Assembly (NCBI GenBank): GCA_030280995.1
Contig: JASXTE010000002.1
Span: 16,622,683-16,686,682 of the forward strand
Source: Hemileia vastatrix
Taxonomy: Eukaryota > Basidiomycota > Pucciniomycetes > Pucciniales > Zaghouaniaceae
Length of the DNA: 64,000 bases
Direction: 5' to 3'
In this document: piece after piece, positions 12,912 to 24,135 of the stretch
Layout: the number at the start of each line of letters is the position of its first letter
How positions within the stretch are numbered: position 1 is the first letter of the stretch
Notes under the pieces: model-generated
Database searches by the model: none
Told to the model about the DNA's origin: nothing
What the model saw: only the letters and a program-made list of their open reading frames with translations
Program-made: the position numbers and the translations under genes

Positions 12912-14757
12912 AGGGGGTTTCAGTTCTGGAAAATCTGCACTTAAAGTTGACCAAAGCAACACTTATTTAAGTGCAGATTTCTGAAACACACTAGCTGAAC
13001 ACTGGTGGATTTCAAAATTAAATAAGTCACTTATTACACTCAAATCCGCACTTTCTCAACCAAAAAAATCTGATTACTCAACAACATCCCATTTCACTGA
13101 TTTGTCAGAACCATCCCATTCATACACAGCACTCTGCAGAATAACACTTTATAACTCAAAATATTGTACATAATTTAAATCTTTATATTTTATAAGAGTC
13201 ATGCCTTCCTCACTCTCAAATGGTGATAAGCTACATCAAGCAATGACTTTCATAGCTCTTGATATCCTCTTTGACTCTGATTGAAATTCTGATTCCAATC
13301 TTGTAGAAGATTTTCTTTTTTTATAAAAAATGGCCAGGAAATGTTACTTTCTTTCTAGAAAGCCTCAAGTACTTCATACCCCCAAGTACACTATTCAAAC
13401 CCTTTTTAACCTATCTGTACCCAGTTTTAGACAGTTGTTCTGGACTTCTCAGGAATGTTTCCTTAAATTACTTGAGCTTATTCAGGACCACCCCATCTTT
13501 CACAATAATTCTCAAAAACCACAACATGATCTTTCAATTCAATTGGCCATCACACTATGCCATTTGGGTTTCAAAAGTAATGGAGCTGCCTTGAAACTTT
13601 TGGAAAATGTCTTTGATTTAGGGTATGGCTCTTTTAACACTTACGCTAAACAATGCATCATTTCTATCAACTCCTTGGAATCTAAACTTCTCACTTGGCC
13701 AAATTAAGAGGAGCAAACTTAATCATCTCAGGTTATGCAAGCAGATGGCTTCCTATGATGTATTGGTTTTTTTGATGGTACCACTATTCCTTCAAGTCAG
13801 AAACCTGCTCAAGGTGGATACAATTACTTTGACTGTAAAAAGAGGTGGCTTATTTCTAATTCCATTCTTTCTTTTTCTTTAATACTAAAAAAAGTAACTG
13901 TATATTCTCTATAGATATTCAATTTACTTTTAGATTATATGTGATGTGAACAAAAAATTTATATCTTACTTTGCTGGCTATCATTGTTCATGTCATGACT
14001 CTTATGTCTTTAAAAGAATACAAATTTCAAAAGAACCTGAAAAATTCTTCAATGAAGATCAGTATATTCTTGAAGGTTCTGCTTATGTGAATGGAAAGTA
14101 TGTACTTCCTGCTTTTTGGGGAGAAGCATCTGAAGACAGTCAAAATTTCAAGTTCAACAATCATTTGGAAATGTCAAGAGTCCATATTAAAAATTCAATT
14201 GGAATCTTGAAAGTTCATTTTTCAAGTTTAAGGGAATTAAGAAGTCCTCTTAGAGATAGAGCCCAAATTAAGGCATTGATCAACTGGATTCTGTGTTGCA
14301 CTATCATTCATAACCTACTTGCTGACCTCAAAGATCAATGGTTAGAGTTGTATGAAGATGAAAAAGTTGAAGCACCTCCCACTATATCCAACACTTCTAT
14401 TACTCAAACCACTAGCATACAGGCAAAAATTCTTTAAATAAAACCAGCACATTGGGAGACTAAGCAATTTGTTCTTAAATTATTACAAATTTCATTTCAT
14501 TTTTATTTACTATTAATCTTTCTTCCCACTGGGATACACTCCATCATTATGCCAATAATACTCCAACTTTTATGAACAAAACTCTTTTAATTTTCTTTTC
14601 ACACTCTTCAAATGATCAATTTGTGTGTATTATTCTCTTGCTTTTGTAATTTTATTTTTGAATATTGATTTTTATTTTGAATTTTCAGTGAAGTCTCTTT
14701 TTCACTGTCTCTTTTGTTTTTGGTCACCACCTCAACATGAAATTGCATATTTTCAGC
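12912..14757 (+). mobile_element. PIF/Harbinger element, decayed copy, 3' end lost
   Basis: The left end AGGGGGTTTCAGTTCTGG follows ATT (12909-12911) and matches the left end of the complete element at 26683. Homology with that element continues through the transposase to ..CATATTTTCAGC near 14757, then stops. The second (Myb-like) gene and right inverted repeat are absent. It is therefore a 3'-truncated relative of the complete copy. Confidence 0.82.
13201..14437 (+). pseudogene. Harbinger transposase pseudogene (DDE_Tnp_4-like)
   Basis: Same protein as the transposase at 26991-28250, starting at the equivalent Met (13201), but broken by several nonsense codons (two in the first 120 bp, others around 13705-13760) and by changes near the intron boundary. 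Readable segments include RKPQVLHTPKYTIQT (N-terminal region), FFDGTTIPSSQ (first catalytic Asp), FAGYHCSCHDSYVFKR (second catalytic Asp) and NSIGILKVHFSSLRE, where the complete copy has the EHSIGILKGRF catalytic Glu block; here that Glu is replaced by Asn. So even apart from the stops the DDE triad is incomplete. Not functional. Confidence 0.85.
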
Positions 14758-15039
14758 TATTGCATAATTTTTCAATCATTATTTTTTTAATTCATCCCTT
14801 ATATCCTTTTCCTCTTCTCCTAAAACATCCCTCAAATATTTTTGTTTCATTTATTTTCTCATCTCATCTCTCCAGGTAAGTCATTTTATTCACTTTTTAT
14901 ATTTTTTGTTGGCTAATTATAATTTTTTTTTCTGTTTTCTGTTTTCTGGGTTTTTTTAAACTTTTAAGTGGTTCTTTTTCTGGTTTTCAAAGTTAAATTA
15001 ACTATTTATTTTTGTCCTTTCTCTCCCTTTTTTCTCTTT
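14758..15039. other. AT-rich junction sequence
   Basis: Lies between the point where Harbinger homology ends and the C-rich arm of the foldback repeat. No feature recognised. Confidence 0.4.
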
Positions 15040-15515
15040 TTTTTACTCTCCATCATCCCCTCTTTATCCCTTCTTGGCCTGGTCATCATCCCACCACCTC
15101 AACCCTCCTTGGTATCCTCATTTCCACCTTTCCCCCTTTCCCTTATGTTTGGCTGCATCCAACCCCCCTTTCCTTCCTCCTTGGCTGCCTCCAACCCCCC
15201 CTTTCCTCCCCCCTACAACCGCCTCAAACCCCCCTATAAATCCTTCAAATCCCCCCTACACCTGCTTCAATATCCCCCCCTAGTTCCCCTCTTATCCTTC
15301 CTTACCCCCCCTCCTATTTTTTGTTAAAAAACAATTTATAAAAGCTGTTTGTTAAAAAATGAGCAGATGGAGGGGGTAAGGGGGTGTTTGGTGGGAGATA
15401 TTAGGGGGACCAGGGGGGGAGGTTCAAGTGGGTCTAGGGGGGGGGGGGTTGAGGGAGGGGGGGTTTGAAGTGGGTGTAGTAGGGGATTCAAGAGGGTTAT
15501 AGGGGGTTAAATAAC
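15040..15515. repeat. Inverted C-rich/G-rich minisatellite (foldback)
   Basis: The plus strand is C-rich from about 15043 to 15310 (repeated AACCCCCCTA.. and CTTCAAATCCCCCC type units) and becomes G-rich from about 15365 to 15510. The reverse complement of the G arm repeats the same units (AACCCCCTATAACC.., CTTCAAACCCCCCC). The spacer (about 15311-15364) has two TTTGTTAAAAAA-like segments. The structure could fold into a long hairpin and either arm could form G-quadruplexes. It directly abuts the truncated integrase of the minus-strand gypsy copy. Confidence 0.75.
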
Positions 15516-16552
15516 CCAGGAAGAGTTATAAATGTCTTTCCCAGCAATGGGTAATCTTGTTAAAAAGTCCATGCTTATTATTTTCCATGGTTCATCAGGA
15601 GCTTCAATATGTTGCATTAATCCAGCTCTTTTACCAGTCAATCTTTTTGATTTTTGGCAAGTATCACAGGATTCAATATATAGTTTGGTGTCTTCAGACA
15701 TATTAACCCACCAAGAAGTGCTCTTAATTCTGATCATTTTTTTTTCTCAAGATCAAAATTTCCAGCCAATATGTCATCATGACAAATTTTCAAGATGATC
15801 TCTTTCATAGAAGGAGGAATAAAAATAGCATTACTCAACTTTCTTTGATAATATAGGTAGCCTTCATCAATTGAAAATTTACCTTTTTTTAAAGCCTTCT
15901 GGTACTTTGGTGTGAGGGTTTTAATTAATGCTTGTATTGGAGCATTCTTTGGATCATTTAATATAGTAAAAAACTTTTTTAAGTCAGTGTCCTTATCATA
16001 TGAATCCAGAATAAGCAGTAGTAGCTCTTCCTTCATATCAATCACATATATCCCATGAATGTGAACTATCTCATCTTCAGGAACATATGCGGTATTTAAG
16101 CCATCATTTGGCAAAGGTAACCTTGATAACATATCCAAATTTGAGTGAACAATACCAGCCCTATGAATTATTGTAATCCTCCCTCTGTATTCTTGAACAG
16201 CTAGCTGCCATCTGAACATATGTCTTTTAGGTGTTTTCAAGTTTAAAAGGGATATAACTGCACTGCAGTCAGTGACAATTTCAACTTTCTGGTCATCCAG
16301 ATAATAATGTAGCTTCTCTAGAGCCCACATTACTGCTAAACAATCCAGTTGACTGTCACCATATTTCAATTCACTATTTCTCAAGGTTCTTGAAATATAA
16401 CAAATTACTACTTCTGATAATAAATCATTCATAACTTGTTTTTGATGGAGAGCAGAACGAAGACCAATAAAACTGGAATCAGTGTATAAAACAAATGGCT
16501 GATTAAAGTCAGGTAAAGCAATAATTTCTGCTGATGTCAAACAATGCTTCAT
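15507..16552 (-). pseudogene. Gypsy copy A: RNase H and truncated integrase
   Basis: Continuation of the minus-strand Ty3/gypsy pol. The RNase H part begins LPDFNQPFVLYTDSSF and contains KLHYYLDDQKVEIVTDCSAV. The integrase N-terminal part follows (GYLYYQRKLSNAIFIP, then SCDTCQKSK with the paired Cys). The frame shifts near 15735. Coding stops after DIYNSSWVI at 15510, where the G-rich foldback begins; the integrase DDE core and C-terminus are missing. The homologous plus-strand fragment at 24136-25865 continues past this point, so the loss is specific to this copy. Confidence 0.85.
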
Positions 16553-16639
16553 AGTGTCAAAAGCTCTTTGTCTTTCACTGTTCCAGACATAAAGAACATC
16601 TTTCCTAGTTAATTGGGTAAGAGATAATTCTATGACCTG

Positions 16640-17485
16640 CTAATTTTTAATATACTGTTTATAGTGTCCACACATTCCCAAAAAACTCTGGAGCTCTCTA
16701 ACTGTAATAGGAGCTTTTACCTGTTGTATGGCTGCCACTTTGTTTTGGTCAAGACATATCTGTAAACCTGAGACAACATGAACAAGCACTTTTAAGGAAT
16801 TAAAACCAAATTTGCATTTTTTCAAGGCAAGTGTCATATTTATCTCATCCATCTTATGGAACACTTTACACAGGTGGTTAAAATGTTCCTCAAATGTTTT
16901 AGAGAATATGATGATATCATCAATGTAAACCATCAGCCATCCTTCAATTATTTCCTGATGGAATGTGTTATCCATAACTTTTTGAAAAACTGAAGGGGAA
17001 TTTTTGGGGCCAAATGGCATCCTAAAATACTTATAAATACCCATATGAGTGGCAATCATCAGAAAATTCTGAGAATTCTTCTCAACAGGTACCTGGGGAT
17101 ATCCTTTATTACCATCTAAACAGCTGATATATTTATCACCTTGTAATGTAGCATGTATAAAGCTAATTCTGGGTAAAGGATAGATATCATCAACAGTATA
17201 AGTATTTAATGCTCTAAAATCACCACATAACCTGGATTTATCTATCTCATAAGAAATTAGGACAGGTGAGATAACACAATTTTTAGGTGTTTCAACTACC
17301 TTTTCAATAATATTCATTTTTAAAAGGGTAGAGATATTGTCTTCAATATCTTTTCTCTTTGTGGGAGAATCAGGATAAGGATTCTTCTTTAAAATAGGTG
17401 GTATATCAGTTAATGGGAATGATAATGAAAGCTTCATTTCTTCTTTTACCAATCCTAATCCATGTGACCCATGAGCAAAGGCCAT
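16640..17485 (-). pseudogene. Gypsy copy A: reverse transcriptase
   Basis: Ty3/gypsy reverse transcriptase domain on the minus strand. Visible blocks are KSRLCGDFRALNTYTVDDIYPLP, YISCLDGNKGYPQVP, FRMPFGPKNSPSVFQKVMD, and the catalytic box VYIDDIIIFSK, followed by FLGMCGHYKQYIKN at the connection. The two active-site Asp residues are intact. The neighbouring domains are in other frames or follow stops, so this is a relic of a gag-pol polyprotein. It lies between the protease (17543-18163) and RNase H (16552-15734) in the usual Ty3 order. Confidence 0.88.
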
Positions 17486-17542
17486 AGGAAAAGATTATAT
17501 CAATTGAATGATGGAATCTTTTTCCTCATGAGAAAGTTGTTC

Positions 17543-18163
17543 TCAAAAAGAAGCATTGTCAATTTCAGAAAAATAGGCAGGAATTTCTTTTGTAGATCTT
17601 CTTTTATATTGAACTACAGAATGACATGTGTTCAATCCTGGTGTTAATAATTTTTTGGGGGAGGAAATCTTAAATTTTCTCTTCACTTTCATCCCCATTG
17701 TGAAGTATTGGTTTGAAGGATCCAATTTTATGCCATATTTGGTTAAAATATCATTTCCCACAATGAAACAACTGCTTAAGTTATCATTTTTCATGACAAC
17801 AAAATCACACATAGCTCTTACAAAACCATGGTTATATTTGAAAAATACTGTGGCTTTGTATTTACCAATGGTAGACATAACAGAGCCATAACCTCTCCAA
17901 TTCTCAGAAATGATAGGCATAAGTTTTAATTTATAATCTTGATCCACTGAAGCAAGTGCTTTTTCAGATACTACACTTCCTCAAGATCCAGAATCTAAAA
18001 CAACCTCAATTTTATTTCCATTAATCAAGACTGGTGCCTTGAGGGGGGCAATAATAATTGAGCTGTCCTCAAGATTTCTTATGATCTCAGCATCTTCTAC
18101 TGTAGATAAATCATTATTCCCAATATCAATATTATTTAAATAATGAATATCTTCTTCTAGCAT
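17543..18163 (-). pseudogene. Gypsy copy A: retropepsin-like protease
   Basis: Aspartic protease domain of the same element. The active-site motif VVLDSGS is followed directly by an in-frame stop (near 17978), after which the frame stays open as SVVSEKALAS, and later IVGNDILTKYGIKLD matches the conserved Gly-Asn-Asp flap-distal region of retropepsins. One substitution therefore separates the catalytic loop from the body of the domain. Confidence 0.78.
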
Positions 18164-18199
18164 TAAAGTTTCCTGGTGAGATTCATATGAAATATTGCT

Positions 18200-20535
18200 G
18201 GCACAATCACTTGAAGTATCATCCAGTGAAACTGTGTCATCAGCATGCTCCTCTGTCTGTTCAAAAATTTTTTTTTCTTGTCACAAAAATGCCCTTTCTT
18301 CCAAGGCTTTCTGCATGTAAAGCAAGTATTTATTGCATACTTTTTAGGTTCAACAGGGGCAGAAGGTTTACCAACTTTTTAAAGAGTTTTCTGTTGGTAA
18401 TTGGAGGTTTTCTCCAATGAAGTTCTAGGAATGAACCTTCTAGAATCATACTTTTTATTTAAAAGGATTTCATTACAAGTATTAATAAAAGAAGAAGGTT
18501 CTCTTGAGAAATCAATCCTAGCAACTATCAGGTCTCTCAGAGACATAGACAATTTATAGAGGATCCTGTCCTTCCATAATTAAAACTCCATATCTGAGTC
18601 CATTGCCCTCATAATTTTCACAACTTTCATCAGGAACTCAATAGGTTTTTCAGCAGAAGAAGAGCTATAGCTAGCTTCCTCATACTTCCTTTTTTGAGCA
18701 AACCTAAAATTGGAACCATCAAATTTTGCTTTAATTAATTTCTTCCAATCTTCCCATGAGTAGTCATTTTTATCTAAGAGGACAGATTCATACCACATTT
18801 GGGCTACATTGGTAAATAAAGAAATTAATTTTGACAAAATTTTCTCATCTGTGAGTTTGTAAGAATTTTTTAGATTATCGATCCTGCAAATAAATTTTTG
18901 CCAATCAGAGGAAGAATCACCACCAAATGTTGGATAATGGTCAAGTTTTGGCCAATACTTTTGATTTTAAGCAGTCTCCTTATTACAAGCTTGTTTCTGA
19001 GTGAGAAGAAGCTTTAAATTCTCTAATTGGTCAGTAATCTCATTGTTTAACCCTTCTGTAGATGAAAAAGGTACATCATCAATTTTTGATGGAAACTCAG
19101 TAATATCTACAGGTATTTCTGGCACTAATTTTAATTTAGATGAACTAAAGACAGGTAAAATTGGAGTATCCTGTGCAACAGGATCTTTCAAAGAAATGTC
19201 AGAATTATTTTGGTCATGTAACAATGAATTCAATTTCTCTTCAATGGCTTTTAGCCTAGTCTTCACTCTTGGAATACTAGATAAAGTCTCATTGATGGTT
19301 GCAAAAGATAATTGGTTCTTATTTTGCAAAGATGAATAATGGTAACTTAATCTCTTTAAGTTCAACTTATGTCCCTCTAGCTCCTGGAAACAGATAGACA
19401 CATTGTCTTGTAATTTAGACAAATCATTCTTGATATTTTGCCACAAAGAAACTTTCTTTTCATGAGTTACTTTGTACTTAAACAAATCATCAGAGACTCT
19501 CTGTAATTCACTTCTCACTGATTGATAACCTTGTTCAGTTAACAAACTATTAAATTTCTGAGTCAATTGCATGTTGTTCATTATATGACTTTGTTTAACA
19601 ATAATACCCCTCAAATATTCATCATTAATGGTAGCTACATCTTGAGTATTTCTTAATAAGGAAAGAGAATAATTTTCCAGATTCTCATAAAATTGAGTAT
19701 CAAGTGTTTCATCAATAATAGACATATCAGGATTTATCATTGAAGTAGTAATCAATACCAAAGGACTAGTTACATTAGAATATTGAACAATCTGCCTACT
19801 ACAGTCAGTCTCTACTGATCTCAAAGTATCATCTTCTCTTTCAGAATTACCTGAAGGAACTGAATCAGTAACAAGAAAGAGCACTTGGAATTCAATACAG
19901 GGTCTTACCGTGGTTTTGGAAAAAATTGAATATTATTGTTCTTCCCCTTTCTTCCTTCTTTGTAGGGGTGAGGAGGTGTTGGGTTGAACTGATGGGTTCA
20001 GCATGGACCTACCTGAGGTGCTTGCTGTTGTTGTTGTTGTTGTTGGGCCTGGAGATAGTCCCACTGGGTGGTTAGCCAGTCCCATTTCCATTTTTAAATT
20101 TCCACCTTTTCCTGTTGTTGAGGGGCCAATTGTGGAAGGGATTTTGGTGCTGGAGGAGGTTCCCTCTTCTCTTGAAGAAAGAATTCTATGTTTCTTGCCT
20201 TTTCTTCTAGAATTTCTGCTTTTGACCTCAGCTTGAGATTTTTTACCCTCAACTCCTTGATGTGAGTGGAGAAGTTTCTGACTTACGGTTTCAAGGGCAT
20301 CTTTTTTATCTTGAATCTTTTTGGAAGCTCATCTGGGGGGTTCACTGAAGGCTTTTGATCCAGAGCAGTTTTTTCCACTATTATTTCTATTTCTTGCATT
20401 TCCACATCCTGATTGGTCCAATCATTGATTAATTTGAGTAAGGTTTGTAGTCAAAGGAGAACTTAAAGAAGCCTCATAAGAATCAATCAAGTCAAGCTCC
20501 TCATCATGGGCAGAAGAAGCACTTTGATCAGTCAT
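18200..20535 (-). pseudogene. Gypsy copy A: gag
   Basis: Gag region upstream of the protease on the minus strand. It starts at Met 20535 (MTDQSASSAHDEELDLIDSY), runs through an interrupted polar region with a Thr run, then a long coiled-coil-like stretch (19884-18967, rich in Leu, Gln, Glu and Lys), then a capsid-like part (18837-18580, with FTNVAQMWYESVLL and SWEDWKKLIKAKF), and ends with a zinc knuckle at about 18323-18282, CFTCRKPWKKGHFC (CX2C..GHxC). Several stops and frame changes separate the blocks. The long coiled-coil N-terminal part is unusual for a Ty3 gag. Confidence 0.78.
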
Positions 20536-20639
20536 TGTAGATAACCTGAACTGAGAGAAATAAATATTAAAATTTAATCAGTTATTATCTTACTTTGTTG
20601 AAAAAATAAGAGAGAAAATTAAAAATATTTCAAATATAT

Positions 20640-21072
20640 AATCAATTATCAGGATTCGCCAATCAACTGGAATAATGAAAATATAATGATTATCAGTACA
20701 AAAAATCAACTGAAATAATAAATAATTTATTAATTATCAGGACAAAGAGTCAACTGGAATAATTAACACAATTCTCAACTAATTACTAATATATATGTTG
20801 ATAATTATCAGGACTAAGAGTCAACTGAAAGATTTAATTACCAGGACTTAATTTCAACTGAAATAATTTGATATAACTTATTCAATTAATTTTATATATT
20901 TATTATTTTACTGCAAGGACAATTTGTCAGATGAAACAATAATATAATATTTTAATTATCAGGACAAAAGGTCAACTGAAATAATTAAAAAAAATTTATA
21001 TATAATATAATTAAATTAATTTATATTACTTCTAGGACTAAGAACAAAATAGTTCTATCTTGGTCAACTAGG
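20640..21072 (-). repeat. Degenerate repeats in gypsy copy A leader
   Basis: Between the gag start (20535) and the presumed 5' LTR there are about seven copies of a roughly 33-bp unit resembling AATTATCAGGAC..GTCAACTGAAATAATT, at about 20646, 20686, 20733, 20797, 20836, 20910 and 20954. Each copy has AATTAT/ATAATT ends and GAC/GTC inside, so each can form a small hairpin. Their position corresponds to the 5' untranslated leader of the element RNA. Confidence 0.65.
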
Positions 21073-21089
21073 AAAAAAAATATATTATT

Positions 21090-22180
21090 TACCAGGCACC
21101 TCCCCCTGTAATGTGAACAAATTAATTCCACTACAGAGTGCTGAGTAATAAAAAAGATATACATAAACTATGAAATATGAAAAGTGATACCCACAGATAG
21201 TAACCAGAATAGTCACCACAAATATATATGACAGTTTCCAATATATAAACTTTAGATTTGGAGCGAGGTTTGATTCCCAGTTGCAACAAAAAAATAAGTC
21301 ACGTGCCTGATGACATTTGTCGTTTTTAGTCATCCACCAGTCCTTATTGGTCCTTGTAGTCAATGGTCCCATGGTCGACAGTTTTAAGTTATTGGTGCAT
21401 TGACAATAATTTGGAAAGGCCCCCAAGTGTCAAGGGGTACTCTTGGTCTAGAAGGTGTTAATGGAGGTCCAAAGGCAGTGAAAGGTGAATACTCAGGGAT
21501 TCAAAGCAAGGGTACATATAATTTTATTTTTTCTAACTTATTACTCAAATAAGAGGTATAAATATATTATTATTATTACTTGGAAGGATTAGAATTGCGC
21601 AGTTGTAAATACTAAAGCAGTTAATAGTAGTAATGAAAATGAGTTGTGGTATATAATAAGTGTAAGTTTTTTTAAAAAGAATTAATGAAAAACAAAAAAA
21701 ATGGGAGGCCTTATATAGGCAAAAAGGAGAGAAATCATGGAGCTAAAATTCTATATGCAGAAGTATGAGAGAAGGAAGATTCTAGAATAAGATATTGCAA
21801 ATATTAAGAATGTTCTTTAAAGAATGTGTCAATAAAATGTATTTACTGTATATACCAAATTATTTGATTTATTTTAATGTTTTCTATAAATTTCAATTTA
21901 AAATACAATAATTTGAATTTAAATTCTTGTATTAATATATTTTTATTTCACTCCTGACCTGTTGTGAGGACAGTGTTGGGGAATAAAAATATGGGGGACA
22001 TTAATTTTTAAGTATTTACTTAATTTACTTATTTTAATTAGTTAATTTATTACAAGTAAATTATTTAAGTAAATATAATATAATTAATAAAATAAGAATT
22101 TAAAGGTGTGGCTTCATCCTAGTAAATAATTAATTATTTACTGGGTAAGTCTAGTAGCCTGGCTGAAAATTTCTGACATA
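21090..22180 (-). mobile_element. Presumed 5' LTR of gypsy copy A (decayed)
   Basis: Inferred from position upstream of gag and from two resemblances to the solo LTRs: a TATA-containing stretch (GCCTTATATAGGC, 21708-21720) and a terminus-like AGTAGCCTGGCTGAAA near 22155-22170, the reverse complement of the TGTCAGCCAGGCTA start of other LTRs. The exact ends were not fixed and no target duplication was found. Confidence 0.4.
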
Positions 22181-22848
22181 AAAAACCATCAAATTTGAAA
22201 AGTGTTTTTTTATGCATTTTAATATCCAAATAAATTGTTCTAATTAAGATAAATTGATCTGTCAAGGCACATTTTCAATATTGTCAAATTTATAGCGCAT
22301 ATATTCAACTTTTAAGTGATTTAAAGCACATTTCTTATTTTTTCCATAAAATAATGAAAAATAACAGCTTTAAGTCTACTTAAAAATTATGTAGCCTTAT
22401 TTTTAAGGTTCTTAATATTACCCCAACATAATCCAGCTTAATATTAAGTATATAAGACCTATAAAAGGTGGATATATGAGTGTATATAAGGTATTATAAG
22501 AGCATATATTGTATTAAATCATTAATTTCTCTTATGTATACATCTTGTATACCTTTATTAGGGGGTATCAAAGTTAGAAATTTGTAATTCTTTAAAAGGT
22601 ATTTCACAACACAAAAAGAAAGCCACAAACTCAACACTAATTCTCAGTAAAAAGGTATTTTGGGGGCACAATATGGAAAATTTTAAAAAATAATCATGGT
22701 TGATTTGGTGGAGAAAAGACATATTTTGAAATGAAAGATTTCTAACTTTGATACCACCTATTTATTGATCCATGTGTAATACATGTGTTTAACATAATTT
22801 ATAAGTAATTTCTACTCAGTCCTGGGAGTATCCAGGCTGACAAGCTTC
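22181..22848 (-). mobile_element. LTR-like arm, inverted copy of 26156-26682
   Basis: Read on the minus strand from 22848 it starts TGTCAGCCTGGATACTCCCA and continues with sequence clearly alignable to the plus strand from 26156 onward (for example TTTTATAGGTCTTAT and TTTAAATCACTTAAAAGTT are shared). It is an LTR or LTR fragment in minus orientation. Its downstream end merges with the region below. Confidence 0.55.
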
Positions 22849-24130
22849 ATTGCTAACTGGAAGACCAGAAGTTTGAACTACATACAGATTGCAGTGCAGT
22901 AAAGTAATTACTAAACATGAAAACACTAAATAGACACATTTTTAGACAGAAAATATCTGTACGTTGTGGTCTTCCAACATTGGAAGAGCCCTTTGTTGGT
23001 CTATTTGGCATTGTTTAATAATTGGGTGTTTTTCAGGATTTATTCAGCAAATATTGGAACTTTGGGGATGTGGGTACTACCATTGGATAGCCCCGGGTTT
23101 TCTCTATATTTTATGTCTTGTTGACATTTTTAATATTTTAAGTATTAAGGGGATAATTTCTCATTTTTCATTTAAAAATATAGCTGTTTAATTTTGTTTT
23201 TTGTGTTTTACGGGCTAACCTTAAGTCTTAGAGTTATGTGCTTAGTACCATTAGAATGAGCTAACTTTTCTCTACATTTTATGTCCCAATGTTTTTATAG
23301 CCTAATTATGTGTTTTAAAGTTTTTAGTAGTTGTAGTAGATTTTTCTAAGTATTTTGGGTATTTTTGGAGGTTTTTGGTGGTTTTCTGGCTTCAGGGTGG
23401 TCTGGCCGCGTCAGGGAGGCCTCCCGACATTGGGCGGCCCGCCTGCATCAGTTCTAGAAGGCTGGGAAGCATTTCTAGAGGGGTTTTATGCAATTTGGTG
23501 CTCAAGAACACCAAATTTGTTGGTGTGCATGGGCTTTTAGAGAGTGGTCTGTGTGTACATAGTGAATAAGACAGTTTGGGGCAACTTTAATTATCATACA
23601 ACCATATGGAGGTGATATCATTTTTCCTCACTCAGTTTTCACTGTTTTTTGGCCACAATTGGCTGTGTTTGTTGCAAGGTGTGTTCTTCATTTAACTTAA
23701 CTTGGCAAATGGTTTCTCTGGTATAGTTTTTCAAGCTATATCAAGTATTATTGCTGTCTCTGGTGTGGATTTGCAACCTAAATCAAGTATCATTGCTTTC
23801 TCTGGTGTGGACATTGGTCTACATTTCAGTTCTTTGGTTTGGTAGTCTGTCTGGAGATTACTTTCTTGGCTGATCAGGCAGTCAAGTGTGTTGGAAAAGG
23901 GGCTTTAGAAAACAGGAACCAATTTACTGTAGCAGGTAAATCTCAATTTATTTTTCTAAAGGGACAGGGGATTTTCTCTCTGGGTTTTCTCCAACTCCCT
24001 TGGTCAAGGCCTATAGCTAGTAAAATAGGATTGTCTACAACATGAATACATAGGAAGGATGAAAATACCAAATAGATCAGGAACCTTGCATTCTAATGTG
24101 GATTCATTATCTTGAAGTCTTTTTTCAAAA
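22849..24130. other. Unassigned segment with GC-richer island
   Basis: No gene recognised. Around 23395-23460 the sequence is much richer in G and C than its surroundings and contains the palindrome GGGAGGCCTCCC. Around 23731-23822 there is a tandem duplication of about 46 bp (TCAAGTATTATTGCTGTCTC / TCAAGTATCATTGCTTTCTC). Homology to gypsy pol starts only at about 24136. Confidence 0.45.
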
Positions 24131-24135
24131 AATAC

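Noticed and set aside
14968..15327. Pro-rich open frames on the plus strand
   Set aside because: They are translations of the C-rich minisatellite arm and have no coding character.
21240..21290. tRNA-like T-arm (GGTTTGATTCCC)
   Set aside because: No matching D-arm, anticodon stem or acceptor stem could be folded around it.
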